Positions 37,283 through 45,324 of a DNA stretch of 64,000 nucleotides are shown here, in pieces (position 1 is the stretch's first letter; every line of letters starts with the position of its first letter). Source of the stretch: Microbacterium sp. Leaf288. GTDB taxonomy: Bacteria > Actinomycetota > Actinomycetes > Actinomycetales > Microbacteriaceae. A model generated the notes under the pieces. The model saw only the letters and a program-made list of their open reading frames with translations, was not told the DNA's origin and searched no databases. Location of the stretch: assembly GCF_001422925.1 (NCBI RefSeq), contig NZ_LMNI01000012.1, forward strand, positions 496,345 to 560,344. Reading direction: 5' to 3'. Made by a program: the position numbers and the translations under genes.

Positions 37283-39138
37283 AGGGTCACCTCCCATTCC
37301 TGGTCTTCCTGTCTCGCCCTGAGCCGGGCTTCTTCGACCTCGAGGCTCGAGATCACGTGCCGGTAGTGCTCGCTGGTGCGCAGCAGCTCGGAGTGCGTGC
37401 CGACCGCGGTCACGCGGCCCGCCTCGAGCAGCGCCACCCGGTCGGCGAGCGTGACCGTCGACGGGCGGTGCGCGACCACGAGCGCCGTCGTCTCGTGAAG
37501 CACCTCGCGCAGCGCGTCCTCGACGAGGGCCTCGGTGTCGACGTCGAGCGCCGACAGCGGGTCGTCGAGTACGAGCACGGCGGGCCGTGCGGCGACGGCG
37601 CGCGCGAGCGCGAGGCGCTGGCGCTGGCCGCCCGAGAGGGACAGACCCTCTTCGCCGATGATCGTGTCGACACCGTCCGGCAGGTCGTCGACGAACGACG
37701 CCTGTGCCACGTCGAGCGCCTCACGCATCACCCGCTCGGCCTCGTCGCTGCCGGGCACGAGATCCTCGCGGCCCAGCAGCACGTTGTCACGCACCGACTG
37801 GGAGAAGAGGGTCGCGTCCTCGAACGCCATGCCGATGTGCCGGCGCAGCTCGGCGAGTGTCAGATCGCGCACGTCGACGCCGTCGAGCGTCACGCGCCCG
37901 CCGGTCACGTCGTAGAGCCGCGTGGGCAGCGTCGTGAGGGTCGTCTTGCCCGAGCCGGTGAGGCCCACGAGAGCCATCGTCTCGCCTGGCCGCAGCACGA
38001 GGTCGACGCCGTCGAGCAGGTCGCGCTCGCGCTCCGCGGCATCCTGATACCGGAAGTGCACGCCCTCGAACGCGAGCTCGCCGCGCGGCTTCGCGATGGT
38101 CTTCGGCGTCTCGGGATCGACGATCGTGTTCTGCTCGTCGAACACCTCGAAGATGCGGTCGGTCGCGGTGCGCGCGTCGAGCAGGAACGAGAACAGGAAG
38201 CCGATCGATTCCATCGGCCAGCGCAGCACGGTGGCCATGGCGAAGAACGCGATGAGCTCCGCGCCCTGCAGCTGGCCGATGGCCGTGAGGTAGATGCCGG
38301 CGCCGAGGCACAGTGCGAACGCGATGTCGGGCAGCAGCACGAGCCAGAACCAGATCCAGCCGACGGCCCGGGCCTTGCTCAGCTCGGTCTCGCGCAGGGT
38401 CTCGGCCTGTCGCGTGAACTTCTGCAGCGCGTGCTTGCCGCGGCCGAAGGCCTTGAGCACGCGGATGCCGTGCACGCTCTCCTCGACCGAGGTGGCGAGG
38501 TCGCCGGCCTGGTCCTGCGACTGGCGCGCGAGCGTGCCGTAGGACTTCTCGAACCGGTACCCCGCGTACCACAGCGGAGCGGACGTGACGAGGAAGATCG
38601 TGCCGAGCGCCCAGTGCCAGCGGAACAGCAGCGCCGTGCCCACGACGATCGTGATCACGTTGACGACGAGCAGCACGAGGCCGAAGGCGAGCCAGCGACG
38701 CAGCATGCTGATGTCCTGCATCATGCGGCTCAGCAGCTGCCCCGACTGCCACCGGTCGTGGAAGGAGACGGGCAGGCGCTGCAGGCGGGAGTAGAACGTC
38801 TGGCGCAGCTCGTACTCGACCATGGTCGCGGGGCCGAGCACGAACCAGCGACGGAGCCAGACCATGAGGGCCTCGGCGAGGCCCAGCGCGAGGATGGCGG
38901 CGGCGCCCCACCCGATCATGGCGATGTCGCCGGAGGCGATCGGGCCGCCGACCACCTGCTCGAGCACGAGCGGGATGGTCAGCGCGAGCAGGCTGGCGAC
39001 GAGCGCGCTGGCGGCACCCATCACCAGTCGCGGAAGCACGGGCTTCGCGAACGGAAGAAGACGGGCGAGGGCTCTGAAGGTGGACAGTTCGGACCGTTGC
39101 GGCTGTTCTGATCGCTCAGGAAGGGCGGTGGTGGTCAT
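37279..39138 (-). CDS. ABC exporter half-transporter, subunit with degenerate Walker B
   Basis: A 619-residue exporter subunit: six membrane helices (about residues 35-325), then an ATPase domain with Walker [10 protein letters not shown] (near 393), signature [10 protein letters not shown] (near 507), Walker [14 protein letters not shown] (near 528) and H-loop VAHRPSTV. The catalytic Glu after Walker B is Asp (DDP). The intact LSGGQ would complete the consensus ATP site formed with the partner, while its own Walker B would form the degenerate site with the partner's VSAGQ. This is the pattern of heterodimeric exporters of TM287/288 or LmrCD type. A leader ORF and hairpins precede it. Confidence 0.93.
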   Translation of the reverse strand: MTTTALPERSEQPQRSELSTFRALARLLPFAKPVLPRLVMGAASALVASLLALTIPLVLEQVVGGPIASGDIAMIGWGAAAILALGLAEALMVWLRRWFVLGPATMVEYELRQTFYSRLQRLPVSFHDRWQSGQLLSRMMQDISMLRRWLAFGLVLLVVNVITIVVGTALLFRWHWALGTIFLVTSAPLWYAGYRFEKSYGTLARQSQDQAGDLATSVEESVHGIRVLKAFGRGKHALQKFTRQAETLRETELSKARAVGWIWFWLVLLPDIAFALCLGAGIYLTAIGQLQGAELIAFFAMATVLRWPMESIGFLFSFLLDARTATDRIFEVFDEQNTIVDPETPKTIAKPRGELAFEGVHFRYQDAAERERDLLDGVDLVLRPGETMALVGLTGSGKTTLTTLPTRLYDVTGGRVTLDGVDVRDLTLAELRRHIGMAFEDATLFSQSVRDNVLLGREDLVPGSDEAERVMREALDVAQASFVDDLPDGVDTIIGEEGLSLSGGQRQRLALARAVAARPAVLVLDDPLSALDVDTEALVEDALREVLHETTALVVAHRPSTVTLADRVALLEAGRVTAVGTHSELLRTSEHYRHVISSLEVEEARLRARQEDQEWEVTL

Positions 39139-39185
39139 GATCCTTGTGGGGGTGTTGCGGTGACCCGTCGTCGGGTCGCGAGGCG

Positions 39186-39242
39186 ACAGCGCCGTGTGGG
39201 AGCGCTGTCATGAGAGAGGAGCTTCCTCGGTGAGGAACGCTC
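39186..39242 (-). promoter_or_regulatory. Two hairpins between the leader ORF and the exporter genes
   Basis: Hairpin 1: GAGCTTCCTC (39219-39228) with GAGGAACGCTC (39232-39242), one bulged base. Hairpin 2: ACAGCGC (39186-39192) with GCGCTGT (39202-39208). On the minus-strand transcript they lie after the leader ORF and before the exporter start, where an attenuator would be expected. Confidence 0.5.
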
Positions 39243-39296
39243 CGGGGGACGGCGGTATGCCGAATCCGGCCGGGCCGGCGGGTGCGAGGAAGCGGA

Positions 39297-39395
39297 CTAC
39301 CCCTGGACGCGGGGACGCGGCAGCCGGGAGACGGTGCGCGGTCCCGCGAGACGGAGGACGAAGGCGGTCTTCGCGGCGATGGCGGCCTGATACAT
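39297..39395 (-). CDS. 32-residue leader peptide upstream of the ABC exporter
   Basis: The frame starts at ATG with a strong AAGGAGGAAGAA ribosome site and encodes MYQAAIAAKTAFVLRLAGP followed by an Arg/Pro-rich end (TVSRLPRPRVQG). It is on the same strand as the exporter genes, 158 bases upstream, and downstream of a plausible promoter at 39465-39494. I do not recognise the peptide. Such leaders upstream of drug exporters often sense ribosome stalling by antibiotics and so control a downstream attenuator. The Arg/Pro-rich C-terminus is a typical place for slow translation. The function is inference. Confidence 0.6.
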   Translation of the reverse strand: MYQAAIAAKTAFVLRLAGPRTVSRLPRPRVQG

Positions 39396-39413
39396 TTCTT
39401 CCTCCTTGGGCTC

Positions 39414-39438
39414 AGCGGAAAGGACTGCGCACTCCGCT
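39414..39438 (-). other. Leader hairpin before the leader ORF
   Basis: AGCGGA (39414-39419) pairs with TCCGCT (39433-39438), between the promoter and the ribosome site of the leader ORF. It could be part of the same attenuation system. Confidence 0.35.
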
Positions 39439-39464
39439 AGGTCGTAGCGACGCGACAGCCCTCC

Positions 39465-39494
39465 AGCATATATCTGAGAATTCTCTGAACGCAA
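39465..39494 (-). promoter_or_regulatory. Promoter and operator of the exporter operon
   Basis: On the minus strand a -35 TTGCGT (39489-39494) and a -10 TATGCT (39465-39470) are 18 bases apart. The spacer holds the perfect palindrome GAGAATTCTC (39476-39485), placed as for a repressor. The region is clearly AT-richer than its surroundings. Confidence 0.65.
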
Positions 39495-39526
39495 CAACCG
39501 CTTTCCGGTCCCCCGGAAAGCGGTTG
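39495..39526. terminator. Terminator of the alkylation-repair operon
   Basis: Perfect 14-base arms CAACCGCTTTCCGG / CCGGAAAGCGGTTG around TCCC, 12 bases downstream of the ogt stop. It abuts the exporter promoter and would insulate it. Confidence 0.85.
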
Positions 39527-39537
39527 AGGCGGGCGAT

Positions 39538-40047
39538 TCAGATGAGCGCGGGCACCGCCGCCTCGCGGTCGAGCAGGCGCTGCTTGACGGGCAGCCCCCA
39601 CGCGAACCCGCCGAGCGTGCCGTCGGTGCGCAGCACCCGATGGCACGGCACGAAGAGCGCGGGCGCGTTGCGCGCACAGATGGATGCCGCAGCCCGCACC
39701 GCACTCGGAGACCCGAGCTCGACGGCGAACTCGCTGTAGGTGAGCGGGCTGCCCGGGGCGATCCGCCGCAGTGCCGCCCACCCGGCGAGCTGCATCGCGG
39801 TGCCGTGCTGCGAGACCGGCACCTCGTCGATCGCGCTGAGGTCTCCGCCGTAGTAGGCGGCGACGGCGGCCGCGGCATCCGTCTCGCCCTTCGCGACGGA
39901 TGACGGGCGCACGCGGTCCGCGAGACGCGCGAGGATCGCGTCGGCGTCGGCGGTCCAGCCCGAGGCGAGCACGCGCCCGTCGTCGTCGGCGAGGATCGTG
40001 AACGCACCGTCGGGGGTGTCGAGGGTCTGGATGGTGGCGGTGGTCAT
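39538..40047 (-). CDS. ogt: Methylated-DNA-[protein]-cysteine S-methyltransferase
   Basis: A 169-residue suicide repair protein that takes alkyl groups from O6-alkylguanine onto its active-site Cys. It has the motif FVPCHRVL (Cys near residue 133), the DNA-binding helix [19 protein letters not shown] and the C-terminal [17 protein letters not shown]. The start ATG 40047 overlaps the stop of the Ada/AlkA fusion gene (ATGA), so both are one adaptive-response operon. Genomes often call this gene ogt or ada; the length fits a standalone Ogt. Confidence 0.95.
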   Translation of the reverse strand: MTTATIQTLDTPDGAFTILADDDGRVLASGWTADADAILARLADRVRPSSVAKGETDAAAAVAAYYGGDLSAIDEVPVSQHGTAMQLAGWAALRRIAPGSPLTYSEFAVELGSPSAVRAAASICARNAPALFVPCHRVLRTDGTLGGFAWGLPVKQRLLDREAAVPALI

Positions 40048-41621
40048 GAGATGCCTCCGGTGGTCATGAGGGACGGTGCGGGGATGCGGGATGCCGCGAC
40101 CCGACGCGGTGCGGCAGGCTTCGGCGGGACGGCGTGCCAGAGGTGCGCGGTGAGGTAGCTGCGCCAGGGCGCGGTGCGGGCGGCCCACGCGTCGAGTGCG
40201 CGAGCCTCGGCGGGAAGCCCGACCGCGCCGGCGCCGGCGCGCACCGCGACGTCGCCCGGGAGGAAGACATCGGGGTCGGCGAGCACACGCATGCGCACGT
40301 AGTCCGCGGTCCAGGGGCCGATGCCGGGCATCTCGAGGAGCGCCGCGCGCTGCTCGACCGCGTCGTCGCCGGCGGTGAGCGTGAGCGAGCCGTCGGCGAG
40401 TGCCGCGGCCGCGCCCGTGATGGCACGGATTCGGGCGGCGGGCCCTCGAAGCACCTCGGGGCCGCGCTGCGCGATCGCGGCCATCGTCGGGAACAGAAGG
40501 GAGGGCGGAGGGCTCTCGCCGGTGCCGGGCGACGGGAGTCCCGCGAAGGCGGCGACATCCTCCCCCAGCGCAGCGGTGAGCGACGTGAGCGCGGTGCGCG
40601 CAGCGACGACGGTGATCTGCTGCCCCACCATCGCCCGGATCAGCATCTCGTGCGGATCGGCGGCGCCGGGCACGCGGATGCCCGGCAGCGCGTCGACGAG
40701 AGGAGCGAGTTCCGGATGCTGCGCCAGCGACTCGTCGACGGCGTCAGGGTCGGCGTCGAGGTCGAAGAGGCGCCGGGCACGGGTGACGAGCGTCGAGAGG
40801 TCGGCGAGGTTCGTGAGCGCGGCGCGCAGCCGCACCCTCCCGAGGTCGTCCAGACGCAACTCGAACCACGCGGGGCCATGGGGAAGTCGCAGCGTGCGGG
40901 CGAAGGTCGACGCCGTCGCCACCTCGGCGCCCGAGACGGCGCGCGCCGCCATCCACGAGAACAGGCCGGGAGCATCGAGCGCGCCACGGTGCGGGAGTGC
41001 GAGGTCGATCGTCACCCCGGGTGCCGGAGCGGCCGGCCCCTCGTGCCGGGAGACGCGTCGCCGCGCGCGGAGCTCCAGCGGCGGCATCCCGAACACCTCG
41101 CGGATGGTGTCGTTGAACTGTCGCACGCTGGCGAACCCGCTCGAGAAGGCGACGTCGGCGGCCGAGAGATCGGTGCCGACCAGCAGCATGCGGGCCGTCT
41201 GCGCGCGGTGCGCGCGACTCAGTGCCAGTGGGCCGGCGCCGAGCTCGGCGGTCAGCAGCCGCGTCAGGTGCCGCGGCGAGTAGCCGAGCCGGCGGGCGAG
41301 CCCCGGCACGCCCTCGCGCTCGACGACGCCGTCGGCGATGAGCCGCATCGCGCGGCCTGCGGTGTCGCCGCGGAGGTTCCACTGCGGCGACCCCGGCGCC
41401 GCTTCGGGCAGGCAACGCTTGCACGCGCGGTAGCCGGCCTCGTGCGCGGCGGCGCTCGTCGGATAGAACGTGACGTTCGAGGGCTTCGGGGTGCGCGCGG
41501 GGCAGCTCGGGCGGCAGTAGATGCCGGTCGAGCGCACCGCGGTGACGAACTGCCCGTCGAAGCGGGCGTCGCGCGAATCGATCGCGCGGTACCTCTCGTC
41601 GAACGTCATGGCCAGGCTCAT
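40044..41621 (-). CDS. Ada-type methyl-sensing AraC regulator fused to AlkA 3-methyladenine DNA glycosylase
   Basis: A 525-residue three-part protein. Residues 1-80 are the Ada zinc domain with four Cys ([11 protein letters not shown] and CKRCLPE) that repairs methyl phosphotriesters and acts as switch. Residues 85-190 are an AraC helix-turn-helix ([18 protein letters not shown]). Residues 200-500 are AlkA-like, with the helix-hairpin-helix [23 protein letters not shown] and the catalytic Asp just after it. It both senses and repairs alkylation damage and probably activates its own operon with ogt. ATG 41621 is used, and a second ATG at 41609 is possible. Confidence 0.94.
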   Translation of the reverse strand: MSLAMTFDERYRAIDSRDARFDGQFVTAVRSTGIYCRPSCPARTPKPSNVTFYPTSAAAHEAGYRACKRCLPEAAPGSPQWNLRGDTAGRAMRLIADGVVEREGVPGLARRLGYSPRHLTRLLTAELGAGPLALSRAHRAQTARMLLVGTDLSAADVAFSSGFASVRQFNDTIREVFGMPPLELRARRRVSRHEGPAAPAPGVTIDLALPHRGALDAPGLFSWMAARAVSGAEVATASTFARTLRLPHGPAWFELRLDDLGRVRLRAALTNLADLSTLVTRARRLFDLDADPDAVDESLAQHPELAPLVDALPGIRVPGAADPHEMLIRAMVGQQITVVAARTALTSLTAALGEDVAAFAGLPSPGTGESPPPSLLFPTMAAIAQRGPEVLRGPAARIRAITGAAAALADGSLTLTAGDDAVEQRAALLEMPGIGPWTADYVRMRVLADPDVFLPGDVAVRAGAGAVGLPAEARALDAWAARTAPWRSYLTAHLWHAVPPKPAAPRRVAASRIPAPSLMTTGGIS

Positions 41622-41758
41622 GCCCCTAGCCTGACACGCTCGCCCGACATCGGCTCGCGGAAATCGGACACGGCTGTGCGGCGTCGGCGGCCGCCGGGGG
41701 ACGCCCCTTCCTGGGACACCACCCTCGCTCCCAGCTCGCTGTCCAGGCCCTGGAACAC
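41618..41758 (-). CDS. Possible 46-residue ORF or gene remnant before the Ada/AlkA gene
   Basis: A minus-strand frame is open from about 41846 and closes with a TGA overlapping the ada ATG (ATGA), the coupling used between real genes here. From GTG 41758 it would encode [17 protein letters not shown]... with an Arg-rich middle. The upstream open part ([18 protein letters not shown]) reads like helical protein, but no start with a good ribosome site is seen there. It may be a remnant or a leader peptide. Confidence 0.25.
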   Translation of the reverse strand: MFQGLDSELGARVVSQEGASPGGRRRRTAVSDFREPMSGERVRLGA

Positions 41759-41808
41759 CTCGAGGATGCTCCGGAGGCCAGTCTCGGCGTCCTCCGCGTT
41801 GCGGGCGG

Positions 41809-41843
41809 CTGACCGGAGGCCGCCGGAGCGGCGCTCCGGTCAG
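41809..41843. terminator. Terminator hairpin downstream of the first WXG100-like gene
   Basis: CTGACCGGA (41809-41817) pairs with TCCGGTCAG (41835-41843), with an inner GCCGC/GCGGC stem. It marks the end of the type VII island. Confidence 0.7.
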
Positions 41844-41867
41844 ACGGTCGAGCTTCGCGTTGCGGGA

Positions 41868-42199
41868 GCGGTTCAGCCGCCGGCGAGCTGCTGGTCGAGG
41901 TCCTGAATGGCACGCATCATGCCCAGCAGCGACTCCGACATGTCGTTGATGCCGTCCACCGCACCCTTCAGCCCCGTCGTCAGCTCGGAGTACCCCTCAC
42001 CGAACTTGCCCGACGCGTGCTGCGTCTTGAAATCCTCACCCAGCAGCGTGTCCACCTGGCTCTTCAGCGTGTCCAACTGACCCTGGATGTCATCACGAGC
42101 CTGCGACAGCGACGACGCCACCTGCTCCATCTCCGCATACGAAGCACCGAAATCGGCCATCGTCAACTCCCTCACTCAGATTCCCGACCCCCGTCGGGC
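41868..42199. repeat. 332-base duplication, copy A
   Basis: This segment, covering the whole WXG100-like gene and its ribosome site, matches 46935-47266 at 330 of 332 bases. The copies diverge sharply outside these limits. Confidence 0.95.
41873..42160 (-). CDS. WXG100 family protein (EsxA-like), copy A
   Basis: A 95-residue all-helical protein of type VII substrate size. Two helices, about 5-42 and 55-90, flank a turn ([17 protein letters not shown]) where family members usually carry WxG; here the Trp position is Phe. The protein sequence is the same as copy B at 46940-47227. The start ATG 42160 has GGGAG upstream; an in-frame GTG 15 bases earlier is less likely. A promoter with -10 TAGCGT (42210-42215) and the palindrome at 42238-42255 lies upstream. 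It is probably secreted by the EssC-type machinery encoded at 47-53 kb. Confidence 0.85.
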   Translation of the reverse strand: MADFGASYAEMEQVASSLSQARDDIQGQLDTLKSQVDTLLGEDFKTQHASGKFGEGYSELTTGLKGAVDGINDMSESLLGMMRAIQDLDQQLAGG

Positions 42200-42237
42200 C
42201 GATGCCTCCACGCTAATCGGCGGCTCGGCGAGAGCAC

Positions 42238-42255
42238 ATGGGCACCATTCCCCAT
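42238..42255 (-). promoter_or_regulatory. Type VII island palindrome, site A
   Basis: ATGGGC-ACCATT-CCCCAT on the plus strand, one mismatch from the ATGGGG-N6-CCCCAT palindrome seen at two other island promoters. It lies 22 bases upstream of a -10-like TAGCGT (minus strand). Confidence 0.65.
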
Positions 42256-42310
42256 GCGGACGGATCCCGGGCGCGTCACCCCTGGTCGGGCGCAGGCAGC
42301 GAGCGCTCGC

Positions 42311-43093
42311 TCAGCGCGAGCCGCCCTTCGGTGTGAGATCCTCGCGGGGCGCCATGGTGATGCCGAGGAGTCCGATCCGCACCTCGCGCGCGCGAGCGAG
42401 CTCGAGCGGCGTGATGAGCTCGCGCTCCGACAGCACGTTCAGGGCGGTCTGGAGATCGGAGTAGATGCGCGCGCGCTCGTCGGGCGGCATCCCCTCCACA
42501 GCTCGTTCCAGGCCCGCGAGATTGCGCTGCCATCGGTCGCTTCCGCTCTCGGCGGGCCCCCGGAACAGCACGAAGTGGAGCGCACCCACCACGACGTCGG
42601 CCACGAACCCGACGATGCCGAGGGCGCCGTCGGCCGCTCCCTGCGTGATCGCCAGCACGGCGACCACCGTTCCGATCGCGGAGGGCACGAGGTGCAGCGC
42701 ACCGAGCATCCGGTGGATCTTCGGATCGGTGCCCAGGGACTCGCGCAGCTCGGTCACGATGCCGATCCCCGCGATCACCGCCGCGATGCCCGCCAGCAGG
42801 CCGGCCACGCCCACCGAGGCCGTGTCACTGCGCCCGACCAGCCAGGACAGGAGGAAGAGGAGCGCCACCACCGGCAGCGTGAAGCTGGCGATGTGCGACA
42901 GGGTGAGCAGGCAGCCCCACGCGGGGGCGACGTTCTTGGCGAGGTCCTTCCAGGCCGCCGAGGGCGCGAAGAAGGCCAGGGCCCGACGTGCAGCGGGAAC
43001 GCCGTGCAGAGCTCGGGCTTCGAGCTTCCACCAGTCCAAGGGGGTCCACGCCCCCGCGGTGCGCGCGTAAGCGGTGGCCGGTGTGTCGCTCAT
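42311..43093 (-). CDS. Type VII island membrane protein with N-terminal WTPxDWW motif
   Basis: A 260-residue protein I cannot assign to a named family. The N-terminus carries AGAWTPLDWWKLEARALHG, then four to five hydrophobic segments (for example LLTLSHIASFTLPVVALLFLLSWLVG and SVGVAGLLAGIAAVIAGIGIV), then a polar C-terminal helical domain with SERELITPLELARAREVRIG. It resembles the 255-residue protein encoded at 43281-44048 in layout and motifs, so the two are probably paralogues. The start ATG overlaps the stop of the preceding small gene (ATGA). Confidence 0.75.
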   Translation of the reverse strand: MSDTPATAYARTAGAWTPLDWWKLEARALHGVPAARRALAFFAPSAAWKDLAKNVAPAWGCLLTLSHIASFTLPVVALLFLLSWLVGRSDTASVGVAGLLAGIAAVIAGIGIVTELRESLGTDPKIHRMLGALHLVPSAIGTVVAVLAITQGAADGALGIVGFVADVVVGALHFVLFRGPAESGSDRWQRNLAGLERAVEGMPPDERARIYSDLQTALNVLSERELITPLELARAREVRIGLLGITMAPREDLTPKGGSR

Positions 43094-43281
43094 ACAGCCC
43101 ACATCCCTTCCGCGTCCGCGGGAGGAGCGACGAGCGAGCGCACGTCGAGCCGCTCGGAGGGAGCCCAGGGCGCGCCGCCGATGCGCACGGTGCAGCACCG
43201 CCGGGCGTGAGATCCCAGCGGGGTCCACCCGCGCGCGGCGCGCGCGTACATCGTGGCCGGGCCGCCGGCCACAGCGACCAT
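43090..43281 (-). CDS. Small (63-residue) island protein with partial WTP motif
   Basis: The start ATG shares a base with the stop of the upstream gene (TGATG) and its stop overlaps the next start (ATGA), which strongly supports translation. The N-terminus (PATMYARAARGWTPLGSHARRC) parallels the start of the next protein (PATAYARTAGAWTPLDWWKLE), but the following sequence differs and has no membrane helix. It is either a soluble truncated member of the family or a degenerate copy. Function unknown. Confidence 0.6.
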   Translation of the reverse strand: MVAVAGGPATMYARAARGWTPLGSHARRCCTVRIGGAPWAPSERLDVRSLVAPPADAEGMWAV

Positions 43282-44048
43282 CAACGCGAGCGCTGAGGGT
43301 CCGACTTCTGGAGCTCGGGCGCGAGCGTCAGTGCCAGCTCTCCCGGCGCGGTCGTGAGCGCCCGCGTCGCCGTGCCCGGCTCGATGAGGCCGCGATCCGC
43401 GAGACGCCGGATCGCTGCATCCCGGCGCGCCGTGATCTCAGCGAGCGTGCCAGGCGGGATCTCTCGGATGCTCCACTGCAGATTCTCGCGCTCGTTCTGC
43501 GGTCCGCTCGCGGGCAGCGGACCGCGGATCAGGATGACGACGTGGACGACGATGTCGGCGGCGACCACGGCGATCCACACCCATGCGCCGCCCTGCAGGA
43601 AGGGCGCGCCGGCCGTGAGCGCGATGAGAGCCGTGATGAGCCCGGGGATGACGTGGATGAGCGCCAGCGTTCGCACGGCCGACGCTCGCGACGCACGCGG
43701 GTGGCGCAGCCGCTGCAGCTCACTCCACCCCGTCACCAGCAGGCTGACCAGCGTGATCGTGCCTGCGAAGGCCAGAGGGAAGTCGTACGCGGTGTCGCCG
43801 AGGACCCACCGCACCATGGCTGCGGCGGCGATCACCGGAGCGGCGACGGCGAAGAGATACGCCAGCCCCTGGAGGAAACTGCCCAGCGTCACCCCGCGGT
43901 GCTCCGACATGGCCTCTGCCGGCGCGAGCACGGCAAGGGGGCGCTGCGCGGGGGTGCGCGAGAACGACCGCAGCTCCAGGCGCCACCAATCCACCGGCGT
44001 CCAGGACGATGCCTCGTCGACGAGCTCTGTCAGCGATCTGGCGGTCAT
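43281..44048 (-). CDS. Type VII island membrane protein, paralogue with WTPVDWW motif
   Basis: A 255-residue protein of unknown function. The N-terminus has ASSWTPVDWWRLELRSFSR, followed by four predicted helices (GLAYLFAVAAPVIAAAAMV, FAGTITLVSLLVTG, TLALIHVIPGLITALIALTAG, WVWIAVVAADIVVHVVILI) and a C-terminal helical domain (EITARRDAAIRRLADRGLIEPGTATRAL). The last part parallels the C-terminus of the protein encoded at 42311-43093. ATG 44048 overlaps the upstream stop (ATGA); an in-frame GTG nine bases earlier is an alternative. Confidence 0.75.
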   Translation of the reverse strand: MTARSLTELVDEASSWTPVDWWRLELRSFSRTPAQRPLAVLAPAEAMSEHRGVTLGSFLQGLAYLFAVAAPVIAAAAMVRWVLGDTAYDFPLAFAGTITLVSLLVTGWSELQRLRHPRASRASAVRTLALIHVIPGLITALIALTAGAPFLQGGAWVWIAVVAADIVVHVVILIRGPLPASGPQNERENLQWSIREIPPGTLAEITARRDAAIRRLADRGLIEPGTATRALTTAPGELALTLAPELQKSDPQRSR

Positions 44049-44662
44049 GTCGGCCACTCCTCTCCGAAGCGCACCACGGCGCGGTCGAGTGCGTCGACGC
44101 GCACGCGGTCGCTCGACGCGACGAAGCCCTCGAGCGTGGACTGCCGCAACACCGCCTTGGCCGCTTCCTCCACGAAGGCCAGCCCGTAGGGTGCGACAGG
44201 GCCGAGAATGGCGGCGACAGTCGCGTCCTCGCCGAAGAACAGCCAGCGCTCGAATCCGAAATCCCGGTCGCCGTGCCGCTCGAGCAGCGTCGTCGAGATG
44301 CCGATCCCGAAATTATCCGTCTCGATCACCTCAGTCGTCGCCGGCAACTGCGCCGAGGGCGACCAGAGGAACGCCGCCTGATCGGCTTCGCTGAGCGCAC
44401 CATCCACCGCGAACACGGTCAGTGGCGCGATCACCCGACCGTCGATGCCGACGATGACGAGGCTGCGGCTGTCGTCCGAGGCTATCCGGGCGACATCGTC
44501 GAGCGCCGCGGCGATCGGGCCGGCGGCTTCGGGGGCGAGCCCCGTGCGCGCGACGAAGTCGGCCGCCGTCGCGCGTGCCCACTCAGAACGATCGGTCGCC
44601 GAGTGCGCGGGGAAGTCGACGGGGATGCAGTGCTCCCGGTCGAAGCGAAGGTTCAACTGCAT
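44045..44662 (-). CDS. Type VII island protein of unknown function (205 residues)
   Basis: A soluble acidic protein starting MQLNLRFDREHCIPVDFPAH. It contains alternating strand and helix predictions (LVIVGIDGRVIAPLTVFAVDG, VAAILGPVAPYGLAFVEEA) but no motif I recognise. The start lies one base after the stop of the upstream gene and its stop overlaps the next start, so it is co-translated in the island operon. A chaperone or accessory role in secretion would fit the context but is not shown by the sequence. Confidence 0.7.
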   Translation of the reverse strand: MQLNLRFDREHCIPVDFPAHSATDRSEWARATAADFVARTGLAPEAAGPIAAALDDVARIASDDSRSLVIVGIDGRVIAPLTVFAVDGALSEADQAAFLWSPSAQLPATTEVIETDNFGIGISTTLLERHGDRDFGFERWLFFGEDATVAAILGPVAPYGLAFVEEAAKAVLRQSTLEGFVASSDRVRVDALDRAVVRFGEEWPT

Positions 44663-44663
44663 C

Positions 44664-45284
44664 TCAGCTGACGCTCCAGGTGAAGGAGGATATGTGGTTG
44701 TCGAAGAGAGCGAGCCACGCCAGCAGCACAGGGTCATCGGGCGCCAGGTCGGACTCATGGGCCACGGTGGCCGTCCACTGGACGGCCTGCGTGCGCCGCG
44801 TGCCGGGGATCGGGATCAGGTAGTGGATGAGGAAGCTCACCGCGTCGACGCCGTCGACGCGGGTCGGGCGCCGCTCGGTCCAGCGCACCATCCGGTGACC
44901 TTCGCCGATCGCGACGCCGCCGCGATTGCGTACGGCATCCTCGACGATGTCGTCGAGCGTCCATTGCGGCGTCGACCGACGACGCAGACCCACGAGGCTC
45001 GCGGAGCCCAGCACCCAGGTGGGCGAGCTCTCGGCCGGCAGGGCGTAAGCGAACGCGTCCTGGCCCTTCAGCTGCGCCAAGGCGTCCTTCACCTGCGCTC
45101 CGAGCGCCGCCCCCAGGTCGGGTCGGCCGGCCTCGGCAAGGCGTGCCTTCGCCGCCGCGACGAGATCGCGCTCGGTGTCGGCCCCCATGTCGTACGACCG
45201 CCACCCGGGCGGCAGCAGCATGCGATACCTCGGCACGGTCGCTCCGGCGCCTCCGGTCAACTCCGCGCGCAAGTCAGTCACCAT
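44664..45284 (-). CDS. Type VII island protein of unknown function (206 residues)
   Basis: A soluble protein starting MVTDLRAELTGGAGATVPRYRMLLPPGWRSYDMG, with the segment DAFAYALPAESSPTWVLGSASLVGLRR and the C-terminal FDNHISSFTWSVS. The PPGWRSYDMG opening and the later strand-rich part (VDAVSFLIHYLIPIPGTRRTQAVQWTATV) resemble actinobacterial proteins found beside ESX loci, but I cannot name the family. It is 40 bases downstream of the LXG-like gene and part of the same operon. Confidence 0.7.
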   Translation of the reverse strand: MVTDLRAELTGGAGATVPRYRMLLPPGWRSYDMGADTERDLVAAAKARLAEAGRPDLGAALGAQVKDALAQLKGQDAFAYALPAESSPTWVLGSASLVGLRRRSTPQWTLDDIVEDAVRNRGGVAIGEGHRMVRWTERRPTRVDGVDAVSFLIHYLIPIPGTRRTQAVQWTATVAHESDLAPDDPVLLAWLALFDNHISSFTWSVS

Positions 45285-45324
45285 GCCAGTCTTCCATCAC
45301 CCGCGACCCGCTTCGGCAACTCCG

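Noticed and set aside
43090..43281. Discarding the small frame as a shadow
   Set aside because: Precise TGATG and ATGA overlaps with both neighbours and a shared N-terminal motif argue for a real gene, so it was kept as a feature.
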